Shown: positions 29,673-39,552 of the stretch, one piece after another
Numbering within the stretch: position 1 is the first letter of the stretch
Layout: each line of letters begins with the position of its first letter
NCBI GenBank assembly: GCA_903837785.1
Contig: CAILVY010000007.1
Coordinates: forward strand, 1-54,279
Source: Candidatus Hydrogenedentota bacterium
GTDB lineage: Bacteria > Hydrogenedentota > Hydrogenedentia > Hydrogenedentales > CAILVY01
DNA: 54,279 bases
Reading direction: 5' to 3'
Position numbers and translations under genes: made by a program
Notes under the pieces: generated by a model
The model's database searches: none
Told to the model about the DNA's origin: nothing
Seen by the model: the letters and a program-made list of their open reading frames with translations, nothing else

Positions 29673-31079
29673 TCAGTCTGTCAGACCGATTCCGCCGGCG
29701 GTGAAACTGTAGAGCTTCGCGCGGTCCATGCGAAATGCCAGGCAGACCTTTGCCTGTTCGGGCAGGCGATCATGTCCGCTCCAGTGGACCGCGTGCCGTA
29801 CGGAATCACCCGTCAGAGCCTGGCAGTCCTCGTAGCCGTATCCGCCAAGGGGCTGGCCGGCCGGGTTCAGCAGCGCCACGCGCAATGACCCGGTGACTTC
29901 CGCGTTGACAGTCAGGTGAGCGCCGGACAGCGCCAACGGAACAGTCTCGACATAGCCCTCTCCCTCCTCCGCGTCCAGCGAGACGAAGCCATCACGGCGC
30001 CACTTGGCCAGAGCGATCGAGATCTGTTTCCGGTCAAGCGGTGCGCCGTGCGTGCCGGTGATCGCCGTATAGTAGAGCCAGCATTCATCGCCGACGATTA
30101 CGGGGCCGTTCGCCGCGCCCAGGATACAGCCCGCGTCATACGGATAGGGGCCATTGGGAATCACGGGAGTGCGATCCTCGCACCGCGCCCAATTCCGGCC
30201 GTCCCGGCTGTGCGTCAGTTGCACGTCGATCGGGCCATCCTGGCGGCTCTGGCCGGGTGCGGCCGTCTCAGCGGTTGCCCTATAGCGGAAGTGTGTGAGC
30301 AGGCCCAGGAACTGCCCCCCGGCCGGGAATGCGGACATGTTGTAGAACTGCGCGTAGGCGCCGCCCTCGCGCCGCACTTGTGCGTCATCCGCCTCATCCG
30401 GCGCCACTGCCAGCACGGGATCGGACCACGTGCTCAGGTCCCGGCTGGAGGCAAGATAGACGAGGCGGCGCTCCTTGCCGCGCCATTCGTGGCTGCGCTT
30501 GTGAAACGCCAGGTATTCGCCGGTCCGCGCATCGTACGTCAGCGTGCACGTGTCTCCGCCGGTGAATGCGGCCTGCGGCGAGCAGCGTTCCCAATGCACG
30601 CCGTCGCTGGAATGGAGGAAGTGATAGCCTTTGGCCGCCCCAATCATCGCATATCGGAATTCCGGCCGTTCGGCGCCCGGACGATACGCCACGCTCGGGC
30701 TGTGCACGCCGGAAAGCACGATGTTGTTTGCGTTCGAACCGGCGTGTTCGTGCAGGCCCAGGTTCGGACGAAGCCAATGCAGGCCGTCATCCGATTCCGC
30801 CAGCAGCACCTCATGCAGCCGGTTGTACCACATGCGGAATCGGCCGGACTCCGGATCGCGAATCACGGTTCCGTAGAGATAGACGCGCTTGTCGTCGCCG
30901 TCCTGTTCCCAGGGCATTTCCGAGACAATGACAGGCTGCGGCAACTTACGGCATGCATGGGCATGGCGAACCACGCCGCTCTTACGCGCGACAAGAACAT
31001 CGTCCACGAACAAATGGCTCGTCCCCTCAACCGGCGCGGCGAGGTGGACGAGCGCAAGCACTATGGCAGAGGAGATCAC
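29673..31079 (-). CDS. Secreted five-bladed propeller protein, GH32/GH43-like
   Basis: A 468-residue protein with a short hydrophobic start (AIVLALVHLAAPVEG) followed by HLFVDDVLVARKSGVVRH, the opening common to a planctomycete group of sucrase/ferredoxin-like GH32-related proteins. Blades end in patterns such as LHWLRPNLG, VHWERCSPQ, LSTWSDPV and RNWARCEDR. The C-terminal ~110 residues form a beta-sandwich. The start is a GTG 12-15 bases after the stop of the upstream gene, so it is probably translated by coupling. Enzymatic activity is possible but no catalytic residues can be pinned down. Confidence 0.7.
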   Translation of the reverse strand: MISSAIVLALVHLAAPVEGTSHLFVDDVLVARKSGVVRHAHACRKLPQPVIVSEMPWEQDGDDKRVYLYGTVIRDPESGRFRMWYNRLHEVLLAESDDGLHWLRPNLGLHEHAGSNANNIVLSGVHSPSVAYRPGAERPEFRYAMIGAAKGYHFLHSSDGVHWERCSPQAAFTGGDTCTLTYDARTGEYLAFHKRSHEWRGKERRLVYLASSRDLSTWSDPVLAVAPDEADDAQVRREGGAYAQFYNMSAFPAGGQFLGLLTHFRYRATAETAAPGQSRQDGPIDVQLTHSRDGRNWARCEDRTPVIPNGPYPYDAGCILGAANGPVIVGDECWLYYTAITGTHGAPLDRKQISIALAKWRRDGFVSLDAEEGEGYVETVPLALSGAHLTVNAEVTGSLRVALLNPAGQPLGGYGYEDCQALTGDSVRHAVHWSGHDRLPEQAKVCLAFRMDRAKLYSFTAGGIGLTD

Positions 31080-31094
31080 AACAGGGGTTCTCGC

Positions 31095-31502
31095 TCATTC
31101 CTGTCCGTCATCCGTGAGGGGGCTGGACGGGCCGAAGTCCTCCCTGACCCATGCGATGGCCGATTCAAGGTCCGTGGTTACGCGCACGTTCAGTCCCCGA
31201 TTGACCGCGACGGTTTCCCAGAATGCCCCGTTCTCTGCGTCTCTCGGGTTACAGACGATGGCAACGCGGCAGACTCTTGGCGCCGCTTCGGCGATGAATT
31301 TCGCGGCTTCGTAAGTGGAGAATGTGGGCAGTGCGTATTCCAACTCCCGCTCATCGCACAGTACACGCTCGGCGCCGTGTGCGACCGCTGCCTGGATGAC
31401 CGCCAGGCCATACTGCATGACCTCCTCCATGCTTTCGTCTTTGCCGGAAGTCCGGACATACAGAACAGAGTCTTCCGAATTCATGCGGTACGTTATGGCC
31501 AT
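31095..31502 (-). CDS. STAS-like/SpoIIAA-like small protein, unknown function
   Basis: A 135-residue protein with an alpha/beta pattern like STAS-fold (SpoIIAA-like) proteins: DSVLYVRTSGKD, AERVLCDERELEYALP, RVAIVCNPRDAENGAFWETVAVNRG and VRVTTDLESAIAWVRE. It shows no phosphorylation motif. The ATG at 31502 is within a frame open to 31535. It overlaps closely with the following secreted propeller gene and is likely in one operon. The pairing of a cytoplasmic STAS-like protein and a secreted protein is unexpected. Family assignment is tentative. Confidence 0.5.
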   Translation of the reverse strand: MAITYRMNSEDSVLYVRTSGKDESMEEVMQYGLAVIQAAVAHGAERVLCDERELEYALPTFSTYEAAKFIAEAAPRVCRVAIVCNPRDAENGAFWETVAVNRGLNVRVTTDLESAIAWVREDFGPSSPLTDDGQE

Positions 31503-31535
31503 TTTCGCACTTGCCCTTTCTGGCGCTGGGGTCAC

Positions 31536-31873
31536 GCTGGCAGATGCCTTCCAAGTTCCCGCCAGAGTTCTTATCAGTGTGGAGAATACCCCCGGATCCT
31601 GTCAAGCCGCCTGTTGTAAGGTGCTTTGCCAGTGCTGAATTCCTGTCCGCGTTGTCAGACCGCGAAAGCGGAAGGTGACGCCGGGCTCCCAGGCCCCACG
31701 AGAGTTCCCGCCGGCAGGCCCGTCAATTGGCGGAATCACGCGGGCCTCTGTTAGGATAGCCGCGGGGTGACGTTGTCCCTTCTTCGTCCACTCTCATGAA
31801 GTTCTCACGGTGACGGCAATCTCCATCCGGCCTATCCGTCACTTGCTGCAAAGGGACCTACAAAGGGAATGTG
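31536..31873. other. Divergent intergenic spacer
   Basis: No gene is seen between the STAS-like gene and the MFS gene. I see no strong promoter; TTGGCG and TAGGAT occur at 31727-31757 but with a 19-base spacer. Confidence 0.5.
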
Positions 31874-33160
31874 ATGCACGAAACGGCTGCAGCAGAAAAG
31901 CCACGAAACCCCGTTGCACTTGTCTTGCTTGCCAGCTTGATAGGGACGACTATTGAGTTCTTTGACTTCTACATCTACGCGAACGCGGCGGTCCTGGTCT
32001 TTCCAAAGCTGTTCTTCCCCCGCGCCGACCCGATGGCCGGAACGTTGGAATCGCTGGCGACGTTCTCCATTGCCTTCTTCGCGCGCCCCATCGGGTCAGC
32101 GGTCTTCGGCCATTTCGGCGACCGCATCGGGCGCAAGGCGACGCTGGTGGCCGCGCTGCTCACGATGGGAATCTCCACGGTGGCTATTGGCTTGCTGCCC
32201 ACATATGCCGCGATCGGGACTGCGGCGCCGCTGCTGTTGGCGCTGTGCCGCCTGGGGCAGGGACTGGGTCTTGGGGGCGAATGGGGCGGCGCGGTGCTGC
32301 TCGCCACGGAAAACGCACCCCCGGGCAAGCGCGCGTGGTTCGGCATGTTCCCCCAATTGGGATCACCCATCGGCTTCATACTTGCGAGCGGTTTCTTCCT
32401 CTTGTTGAGCCAATGGCTGAGCGACGATCAGTTCTTTCGCTTTGGATGGCGCCTCCCCTTCCTTGCGAGCACGGCACTAATCCTCTTCGGCATGTATGTG
32501 CGGCTGAGACTCACGGAGACCCCGGCGTTTGAGGAAGTGCTGAAGAGCAACCGGCGGGTCAAGATTCCGACGATGACGGTCGTATCGCAGCACACGCGCG
32601 TGCTCTTCCTCGGCGTGCTTATCGCGATGACGACCTTCACGCTCTTCTATCTCATGACGGTCTTCACGCAAAGCTGGGCCACCTCGTCGCTGGGCTACAC
32701 GCGCCCGGGCTTCCTGCGGATGCAGTTGTTCTCCACCCTCGTGTACGGCGCGATGATTCCACTCTCGGGCATCCTGGCGGATCGCTTCGGACGGCGCCGG
32801 ACGCTCATTCTTGTAACGATCACCATCGCGCTGTTCGGCTTTCTGCTGTCGCCCATGTTCGGTTCCGGCAGCCCCGCGCTGGTGGTCTGCTTTCTGTGCC
32901 TGGGCCTCGGCCTGATGGGCATGACGTACGGACCGCTCGGCACAATGCTCTCGGAACTCTTCCCCACGGAGGTGCGTTTCACGGGGGCATCCCTGACCTT
33001 CAACCTGGCGGGGATCTTCGGAGCGTCGCTTGCGCCCTACATTGCGGTCTCGCTGGCTAAGAACTACGGCCTGGCCTATGTCGGCCTGTATCTTTCCATC
33101 GCGGCGCTGATCACGCTGGCCGCACTCCTCGCCACGAAGGAATCTCCCCGGAACGCCTAG
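31874..33160 (+). CDS. MFS transporter, metabolite:H+ symporter family
   Basis: A 428-residue, 12-helix carrier of the MHS branch (TC 2.A.1.6), which includes shikimate, alpha-ketoglutarate and proline/betaine carriers. Family motifs are IGTTIEFFDFYIYANAAVLVF, ARPIGSAVFGHFGDRIGRK, GLGLGGEWGGAVLLATENAP, and a second R-x-G-R-x motif DRFGRRRT. The repeated GGEWGGA is diagnostic. The substrate is unknown. The ATG at 31874 is chosen (GGGA seven bases upstream); a GTG sits one codon earlier. Confidence 0.93.
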   Translation: MHETAAAEKPRNPVALVLLASLIGTTIEFFDFYIYANAAVLVFPKLFFPRADPMAGTLESLATFSIAFFARPIGSAVFGHFGDRIGRKATLVAALLTMGISTVAIGLLPTYAAIGTAAPLLLALCRLGQGLGLGGEWGGAVLLATENAPPGKRAWFGMFPQLGSPIGFILASGFFLLLSQWLSDDQFFRFGWRLPFLASTALILFGMYVRLRLTETPAFEEVLKSNRRVKIPTMTVVSQHTRVLFLGVLIAMTTFTLFYLMTVFTQSWATSSLGYTRPGFLRMQLFSTLVYGAMIPLSGILADRFGRRRTLILVTITIALFGFLLSPMFGSGSPALVVCFLCLGLGLMGMTYGPLGTMLSELFPTEVRFTGASLTFNLAGIFGASLAPYIAVSLAKNYGLAYVGLYLSIAALITLAALLATKESPRNA

Positions 33161-33592
33161 CAGTCCGGACCGTGCGCCGCGAATGCGGTGATTGTCCGAT
33201 CGTACGGGTCGCCGTTAGCTGAAAGGGCGACATAGGCTTTCCCGCAGCCTCGCGCAATGGCCATTTTACGCAGCCCTTTCCGGGTTGGTGGTCAGGGGTG
33301 AACCTGTACCCGAGGTGGCGGATCTCCGCTTCGCTCCGGTCCTTACCCCGGGCTGATCTATGTCACGCCTTCAGCGTGAAAGAGTGGAGTTTACACAATT
33401 ACGTGGTTACGGACGAGAACTCGCCGGCCAAGATCAATGCCGGCGTGCAGGCTACTCGGATCTTCCCGCGCGGCTGCGCATCCGATGCAGGACCAGACCC
33501 CGCGGGTTCGCATCTGCTATTGTAGTGCTCCCGGGCGGGGATGCCTGACAGGCACGTTCCGCCTGCCTGACTGAACAAGACTGGGAGGCTTT
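33161..33592. repeat. Gene-free stretch with short repeat-like hairpins
   Basis: No gene. It holds a segment reading ATCTCCGCTTCGCTCCGG near 33323-33341 and the hairpin CACGC-CTTCA-GCGTG (33364-33378), which resemble dispersed intergenic repeats of planctomycete/verrucomicrobial genomes. A palindrome TGCCTGACAGGCA lies near 33542. Only one copy of the segment is present in this window, so repeat status is inferred. Confidence 0.4.
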
Positions 33593-36500
33593 ATGAACGT
33601 CAGAAGGTTTGCATTGGGAGTGCTGTTCGCGTTCGCAGGGTCTGTGGGGGCACAGGAGGTCCTGTGGAGCTACACGCCGCCCGTGGGAAGTGTGGACGCC
33701 TCGCCCGCCGTCGCCGATATCAACGGCGACGGCGTGATGGAGATTGTTGCCGGCACCGCCGCGGGAATCGCCCTGGCCATCGACGCGGACGGGAAGGAGC
33801 TTTGGCAACGGGGACTTCCCGGGCATCTCTGTTTTCCGACTACCGTAGCGGACGTTCTTGGAGACGCAAGGCCCGAGGTGCTGATGATGAACGACTTGGG
33901 GCAGGTGTTCTGCCTGCAGGCGAATACGGGCGCCGAAATCTGGAATGCCATGTTGCCGGGCACGGCGAAATGGGGAAAGACCGCGCTCGCAGCCGCTGAC
34001 GTGGATGGCGATGGCGCGCGCGAAATCATGGTTGGCCTTGAGGACGGAACCGTCGTGTGCCTTCGCGGCACGGGCGAACAGATGTGGTCGGCCCGGACCT
34101 CCTGCCGCGAGGTGCTCTGTCCGGCCGTCGCGGATCTGGACGCCGACGGAATGCCCGACATCCTCGTCAGTGGCGAGGACACGCCCCTCGTTTGCCTCTC
34201 CGGGGACGGAAAGGAGCGTTGGCGGCTGAATTCCGGAAGCGGCGGCAGTCCGTTCGTGTACAAAGCGGACGGACAGGGAGCGCCGCTTATTCTGATCGGC
34301 ATTGACAGCAACCTGCTTGCGCTCGACGCTCAGGGCAAGACGCTATGGACGTGTCCGATGCACAAAGAGATGGACAGCGCGCTGGCCTTCGGCGATGCAG
34401 ACGAAAACGGCGAGCCGGAAATTTACGCCGCGGATCTTTCGGGTTATCTGGCGTGCGTGTCGTTGAGCGGCCAGGTGCTGTGGAGCGCGGACGTCCAGGA
34501 ACGGGTCCGCCGTTCGCCCTCGATCGGCGACGTGGACGGCGACGGCACCTACGAGATTCTCGTGGCCGGCTACAGCCATGCATTGTACGTATTCGATCCG
34601 CAGGGCCGGCTGGAGACCCGCCTGCCACTCGAAGGAAGCGTGAACTCGACCCCGACGCTGGCCGTGCTGGGCCGTGCCGGACTGTGTGTGGTCGTTCCGG
34701 TCTTGGGGAAGGGTGTGGAGGCGTTGCGCTGGCCGGGCACGACGCCCGACGCCAAAGTGCTTTGGCCCGAATTCCGTTATGACGCCCAGCGCCTCGGAAC
34801 GGTTCCGGCCGATGCCGCGAAAGCCGCCGTGGCGCTCTCGGTGGATTTTGGGGCGATGTATGCCGGAACGAACTGCATGAAGGCGGCGGTGGCGAATCCG
34901 GAGAGGCGTCAGCTCAAAATACAACTCGAAGCAACATGCTCCGGAGCCGAGCCGGCATCCAGCTCCGTCGAGTCCGCGGAAGAGCGCATCGAGTCCAAGC
35001 TCTGGTACACAGTGCCGGGCACGGCCTCGGCAAATCTTTCGTTCAAGTGCAGCGTTTCGCAGGACGGCCGAATTCTTGCCCAGAGGACGCGTGCGGCGCA
35101 CGCCGTGCCGTTTGTGAAGGAATTCTCGGACGCGGAGAAGGCGCTGCGCGAAGCCGAAGGCTGCGCGGCAAGGCTTCCGGACGCCAGAGGGATCGAGGAA
35201 CGGACCTGCTTCCTGCTGGAGAAGCTCGACGGCGCGCGCGGACAAGTCGCCCAGGCCGGCATGTTCGAAGATGACGAGCGGATCGCCCTGCGGGAGTCGC
35301 TGAAGAAGATTCTCGAAGAGGCGCGGTCTCTTCGGGATCTCGCGAAGGCGGCCGAGGAAGCCGCCGCGTCGGGCGGTCCCGTTCGCGTGTGCGCCGCGAA
35401 TCCGTGGGCGCCTTTCGGAGGCGTGGACGAATTGACGGAGGGGCGCTTCGGCCCGCAGGCGATCAGGCTCAAGGCATTCGGCGGCGAAGTCGAGTCGGCC
35501 GCGATGAATGTCTTCAATCTGAGCAGCCTCCCGCGAACTTTCTGTGTCGAGTTGGACGTCTTGAAGCAGGACGAGAGGAGCGTGCGGGGCGGGCAGGCGG
35601 TTTCCCTGTACGAGGCGGTGGAAGTGAACACGGAAATGCGGCTCCGCTCGACGGATGCGCTTCCGCGCCTGAATTCCGCCAACCTGCTTCAAGTGCCGGC
35701 GTGGAGCGCGCGGCAGCTTTGGATGAATGTGGACACGCGGGCCTTGGGAGCCGGCGACTGGGTTGGCCGCGTGCGGCTGCGGAGCCTGGATCTTGTTCCG
35801 ATCGACGTTTCGTGCGCTTTGAACGTAACCGTGTGGAACGCGACGCTTTCGTCCCGGCAGGTCCTTAGAAACTGCGGATGGGGCTATGTCGAAGGTTCGC
35901 TGCTGAAGGACTTCCCCGAGGCGGCGCTTGAGGATCAGATCGCCCACGGCACCAATGTCTTTGTGTCTACCTTTCCCCCAAAGGCCCGCTTCGATTCCGA
36001 GGGCAACCTCACGGGCGCGGTCGACTATGCCGAACACGACGCCTACGTGAAGCGCTATGCGCCGCATGGAATCATCCTGTTTTGCGGTTATCAGGGTGGG
36101 CTTCAAGGCCCCGCCCCGGTGGACTCGGAAGCCTATGGGAAAGCCCATATCGCCTGGCTGCGCGCATGGGTGAAGCACTTGGCAGAGCTGGGGGTCGGCT
36201 ATGACGGGTTCGCCTTGTATCCCGTCGACGAACCGGGCCTGTCCAAGGGGCTGGTTGAACTTTATCTGCGCATGGCGCGACTGGCGCGCCAGGCGGACCC
36301 GAAAATCCTCTTGTACACGGACCCTGTGGAGCGCATCACGACGGACGAGTTGCGTGAGATGATGCCCTGCGTCGATATCTGGTGCCCGAACCGGGCCGGC
36401 CTCGTCATCAAGCCCGAATCCGCTGAGAAGCTCGGCTTGATTCTGAATTCAGGCAAACCCGTCTGGATGTACGAGTGCTTCGCAAACGCCAAGCATCAGT

Positions 36501-36964
36501 CCCCCACGGACTACTATCGGGCGCAGGCTTGGCTGGCGTGGCGGCACGGGATCACGGGCATCGGCTTCTGGACCTACTGCACCTCGCCGGACAATCCCTG
36601 GTTCGTCGCGCCCGCCCGAAGCGAGTACATGCTCGTGTATCCCGGCAATGGCGTGATATCCAGCAAACGCTGGGAGGCGGTGCGCGAGGGGGTGGAGGAT
36701 TACGGCCTGCTCGCCGCCTTGCGCGAGGCGGTGAACGCCAAAGGGCCCGCCGCCAAGCCCGAGGACATCGCCGCCGCCGAGCGGCTCCTGGGCGAAACGG
36801 CAAGCGCCATCGGGGATTTTTGCCAGGTCAAGACCGATGAGATCAACCTCGGCGACCGCGGTTTCGCAGGGGTCCGCGAGGCCGAGGACCAGCATTGGGA
36901 ACAGATCCAGGCGGCACGCGAAACGCTGGCAAGGCTGTTGGAGATCTTCAGGAGCGAACCTTAG
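33593..36964 (+). CDS. Secreted FG-GAP propeller protein with C-terminal DUF4091 domain
   Basis: A 1123-residue protein. A signal peptide (about 1-20) precedes a beta-propeller of FG-GAP/VCBS type, about 25-390, with Ca-loop motifs DINGDGVMEI, DVDGDGAREI, DLDADGMPDI, DADENGEPEI and DVDGDGTYEI. A ~350-residue middle part is alpha/beta. From about residue 740 on the glycosidase-like DUF4091 part follows; its C-terminal end has GFALYPVDEPG, DIWCPNRAG, WLAWRHGITGIGFWTYC and PGNGVISSKRWEAVREGVEDY. DUF4091 proteins are common in planctomycete-type genomes and are thought to be TIM-barrel hydrolases; the E in PVDEPG is a candidate catalytic residue. GGGAGG lies before the ATG. Confidence 0.87.
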   Translation: MNVRRFALGVLFAFAGSVGAQEVLWSYTPPVGSVDASPAVADINGDGVMEIVAGTAAGIALAIDADGKELWQRGLPGHLCFPTTVADVLGDARPEVLMMNDLGQVFCLQANTGAEIWNAMLPGTAKWGKTALAAADVDGDGAREIMVGLEDGTVVCLRGTGEQMWSARTSCREVLCPAVADLDADGMPDILVSGEDTPLVCLSGDGKERWRLNSGSGGSPFVYKADGQGAPLILIGIDSNLLALDAQGKTLWTCPMHKEMDSALAFGDADENGEPEIYAADLSGYLACVSLSGQVLWSADVQERVRRSPSIGDVDGDGTYEILVAGYSHALYVFDPQGRLETRLPLEGSVNSTPTLAVLGRAGLCVVVPVLGKGVEALRWPGTTPDAKVLWPEFRYDAQRLGTVPADAAKAAVALSVDFGAMYAGTNCMKAAVANPERRQLKIQLEATCSGAEPASSSVESAEERIESKLWYTVPGTASANLSFKCSVSQDGRILAQRTRAAHAVPFVKEFSDAEKALREAEGCAARLPDARGIEERTCFLLEKLDGARGQVAQAGMFEDDERIALRESLKKILEEARSLRDLAKAAEEAAASGGPVRVCAANPWAPFGGVDELTEGRFGPQAIRLKAFGGEVESAAMNVFNLSSLPRTFCVELDVLKQDERSVRGGQAVSLYEAVEVNTEMRLRSTDALPRLNSANLLQVPAWSARQLWMNVDTRALGAGDWVGRVRLRSLDLVPIDVSCALNVTVWNATLSSRQVLRNCGWGYVEGSLLKDFPEAALEDQIAHGTNVFVSTFPPKARFDSEGNLTGAVDYAEHDAYVKRYAPHGIILFCGYQGGLQGPAPVDSEAYGKAHIAWLRAWVKHLAELGVGYDGFALYPVDEPGLSKGLVELYLRMARLARQADPKILLYTDPVERITTDELREMMPCVDIWCPNRAGLVIKPESAEKLGLILNSGKPVWMYECFANAKHQSPTDYYRAQAWLAWRHGITGIGFWTYCTSPDNPWFVAPARSEYMLVYPGNGVISSKRWEAVREGVEDYGLLAALREAVNAKGPAAKPEDIAAAERLLGETASAIGDFCQVKTDEINLGDRGFAGVREAEDQHWEQIQAARETLARLLEIFRSEP

Positions 36965-37044
36965 CCGGGCCAATACACATCGGTCGTCCGTGTGGCGCTT
37001 GAGGTGGAAATCCAGGCGGCGCAGGGTCGGCAAAGCAGGATCTT

Positions 37045-37079
37045 CTCCTTTACGTCTCCCGCCAGAGAGACGTAAGGAG
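37045..37079. terminator. Hairpin downstream of the FG-GAP/DUF4091 gene
   Basis: An inverted repeat of about 13 bases (37045-37058 with 37067-37079, one bulged T) with an 8-base loop lies 80 bases after the stop. There is no T run, so it may be a mRNA-stabilising hairpin or an imperfect terminator. Confidence 0.4.
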
Positions 37080-37196
37080 GAACCTTCCGTTGTTCGTAGA
37101 AGATGAACCGGGCCACCCGCCGGAGAAGTTCTGGACTGGCACTTAGTGATAGAATATTTGCCGGTCGTCCACGAAATTATTCAAAGGAGTTGCGCA

Positions 37197-38657
37197 ATGC
37201 CTGTCCATTCCCATTCCTCCCAATGCATCATTGTCCGCCGCCGCCAAGCTGCCGCAGGACTGTCCCATATGCTGCTGGCCGGAATCATCGCGGTCTTCAC
37301 CCTTATCGGCAACAGGACCGCGCAGGCGACGCCCCTCGACGACTATGTGGCGGCCCCTGACCCGGCGTTCAAATACGACAAGATTGATGCGAAGGAGAAG
37401 GACGACTGCACCACGGTGGTGTATCACCTCGTTTCGCAGACCTGGCTGGATGCGGGCAAAGTGGACCGCCCGTTGTGGGAACACACCCTGCTGGTCACGG
37501 TGCCGAAGGATCTGAAGTTCACCCGGGCCATGATGTTCATTGGGGGTGGCGACAACCCCAAACAGCCGGAAAAGCCGAATGCGGACAACGGTCCCATGGA
37601 GCGCATCGCCGTGATGACCAAGTCGATTGTGGCCCAAGTCAAGCAGATTCCCAATCAGCCCCTCTTCTTCGTCGGCGACACGGTGGAGAAGTACAAGGAG
37701 TCGGGCCGCAAAGAGGATGAACTGATCACTTTCGGATGGGACAAGTACCTCAGTTCCGGGGACCCTTTGTGGCTGGCGCGTCTGCCCATGACGAAAGCCG
37801 TGGTGCGTGCCATGGACGTAACCCAGAAGGAGTTTCCCCAAGTGGACGGGTTCTTTGTCGCGGGCGGCTCCAAGCGCGGGTGGACCACGTGGACCGTGGC
37901 GGCCGTGGACAAGCGGGTCTTCGGAATCGCCCCGGCCGTCATTGATGTGCTCAATTTCGAAGCATCCCTGGCCAATCACCACAACGCCTACGGATTCTGG
38001 GCGCCCGCCATTCAGGATTATGTCGACATGAAAATTGTCGATCGCATTCACACGCCCGCGTTCAGGAACCTGTTGAGCGTGGTCGATCCATACAGTTATC
38101 GCGATCGCCTGACCATGCCGAAGTTCATCATCAACGCGGCGGGCGATCAGTTCTTCACGCCCGACTCCTCCAAGTTCTACTTCGACGGGCTCAAAGGCGA
38201 GAAGTTCCTGTGCTACGTTCCGAACGTGGACCACGGCCTGAACGCCGAAGCCTATTTCCTTCTGGCTTCCTTCTATCAGATGCTCCTGAGCGGGGCGCCC
38301 CTGCCCAAGTTCACCTGGGAAAAGGCCGCGGACGGCGCGCTGACGCTAACCTCCGAATCGAAGCCGGTCAAGGTTCTGCAATGGAAAGCGCATAATCCGG
38401 ATGCCCGCGATTTTCGCCTGGCCACCCTGGGGCCGAAATACGAAAGCTCCCCTGCGGTGGAATCCAGGCCCGGCGTTTACACGTCAAATGTCACGCCTGC
38501 AGAAAAGGGTTGGACCGCCTTCTTCCTCGAAGTGGAGTTCAATAACCCCGGATTCAGCGCTCCCCTCAGATTCACGACGGGCGTGAGCATAGTTCCGGAC
38601 ACGTATCCCGGCGCAAGTAAGGCGGCGTCTCCGGGCCCGCAATCGGACAAGAAGTAG
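37197..38657 (+). CDS. PhoPQ-activated pathogenicity-related (PqaA-like) hydrolase
   Basis: A 486-residue secreted alpha/beta hydrolase of the PqaA family. The signal region runs to ATA near residue 43 (IIAVFTLIGNRTAQATP). The nucleophile Ser225 lies in VAGGSKRGWTTW, and the acid and base are likely in INAAGDQFFTPDSS and PNVDHGLNAE. Members occur in planctomycete-like bacteria as well as in Salmonella; the natural substrate is unknown. AAAGGAG is placed six bases before the ATG. A TAGAAT box lies at 37150 in the leader. Nothing suggests a role in pathogenicity here. Confidence 0.92.
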   Translation: MPVHSHSSQCIIVRRRQAAAGLSHMLLAGIIAVFTLIGNRTAQATPLDDYVAAPDPAFKYDKIDAKEKDDCTTVVYHLVSQTWLDAGKVDRPLWEHTLLVTVPKDLKFTRAMMFIGGGDNPKQPEKPNADNGPMERIAVMTKSIVAQVKQIPNQPLFFVGDTVEKYKESGRKEDELITFGWDKYLSSGDPLWLARLPMTKAVVRAMDVTQKEFPQVDGFFVAGGSKRGWTTWTVAAVDKRVFGIAPAVIDVLNFEASLANHHNAYGFWAPAIQDYVDMKIVDRIHTPAFRNLLSVVDPYSYRDRLTMPKFIINAAGDQFFTPDSSKFYFDGLKGEKFLCYVPNVDHGLNAEAYFLLASFYQMLLSGAPLPKFTWEKAADGALTLTSESKPVKVLQWKAHNPDARDFRLATLGPKYESSPAVESRPGVYTSNVTPAEKGWTAFFLEVEFNNPGFSAPLRFTTGVSIVPDTYPGASKAASPGPQSDKK

Positions 38658-38784
38658 CACCATTGCGAAGAGAAGAATGACGGCAGCACTTGTCGTCTTG
38701 CGCAGCAAGGCGGCGCAGGCTTAGTTTGCACGCCTGTTGGGCGCGGCCCGCTGCCCCCGCTTACTTGCTTACGAAAGTCTCCCC

Positions 38785-39552
38785 ATGCATATCGAGCCCA
38801 TTGGGACATTCCACTGCGCTGCGCGGTACTCCTACGACGCTGCGCGCCAGCCGGCCGTCGCAGAAGCAAGCGCCGGCCATATCCTGCTGGAGCAAGGCTA
38901 CAACTACGAGCAAGCCCTGCAGGACCTCGACGGGTTCTCGCATATCTGGCTGATTTATCTCTTCCATCACAACTCAAACTGGAAGCCCATGGCCCAGCCT
39001 CCACGGGCCTCCCGGAAAGTCGGTGTTTTCGCCAGCCGCGCGCCGTACCGCCCCAACCCCATCGGCCTCTCCTGTGTGGAACTGCTCTCGATCCAGGGCC
39101 TGCGCCTGAACGTCGGCCCCCATGACCTCCTCGACGGCACGCCCATCCTCGACATTAAGCCCTACCTCCCTTACGCCGACAGCTTCCCCGAAGCAACGTG
39201 CGGATGGGTCGGGGACGTGGCCAAGGACCTGTGGGAAGTGTGCTTCACCCCGAACGCCGAACAGCAACTCGCCTGGTTGGAGCAGGCCGGCGTTCAGGCA
39301 ATCCGTGCCTTCCTCCAGCAACAACTCCGTGAATTCCCCTTCAATCAGCAACGTAAGCGCATCCGACAACTTGACGACACACATTGGGAAATCGCGTACC
39401 GCACGTGGCGGGTTGGCTACGGCGTAGACGAAGCTGCGCGGCAGCTCGTCGTGCACACTGTTCGCTCCGCGTATAGCGATGAGGATTTGCTGAACCTGGA
39501 GGACAGATACGAGGACAAGGCGCTGCATCGCGAATTCCGCAACACATTTTGA
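38785..39552 (+). CDS. trmO: tRNA (adenine(37)-N6)-methyltransferase TrmO
   Basis: A 255-residue protein of the TsaA/YaeB family that methylates N6-threonylcarbamoyladenosine at position 37 of tRNA-Thr. Family motifs are present in order: IEPIGTFHC, DLDGFSHIWLIYLFH, GVFASRAPYRPNPIGLS and ILDIKPYLPYADSF. The C-terminal domain of about 90 residues is also of normal type. No strong ribosome binding site lies before the ATG at 38785, so a start at 38737 remains possible. Housekeeping role; the neighbours are unrelated. Confidence 0.93.
   Translation: MHIEPIGTFHCAARYSYDAARQPAVAEASAGHILLEQGYNYEQALQDLDGFSHIWLIYLFHHNSNWKPMAQPPRASRKVGVFASRAPYRPNPIGLSCVELLSIQGLRLNVGPHDLLDGTPILDIKPYLPYADSFPEATCGWVGDVAKDLWEVCFTPNAEQQLAWLEQAGVQAIRAFLQQQLREFPFNQQRKRIRQLDDTHWEIAYRTWRVGYGVDEAARQLVVHTVRSAYSDEDLLNLEDRYEDKALHREFRNTF

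Noticed and set aside
29916..31619. 567-codon plus-strand open frame
   Set aside because: Antisense to the secreted propeller and STAS-like genes; no family motif.
34343..36178. 611-codon minus-strand open frame
   Set aside because: Antisense shadow of the FG-GAP/DUF4091 gene in GC-rich DNA.
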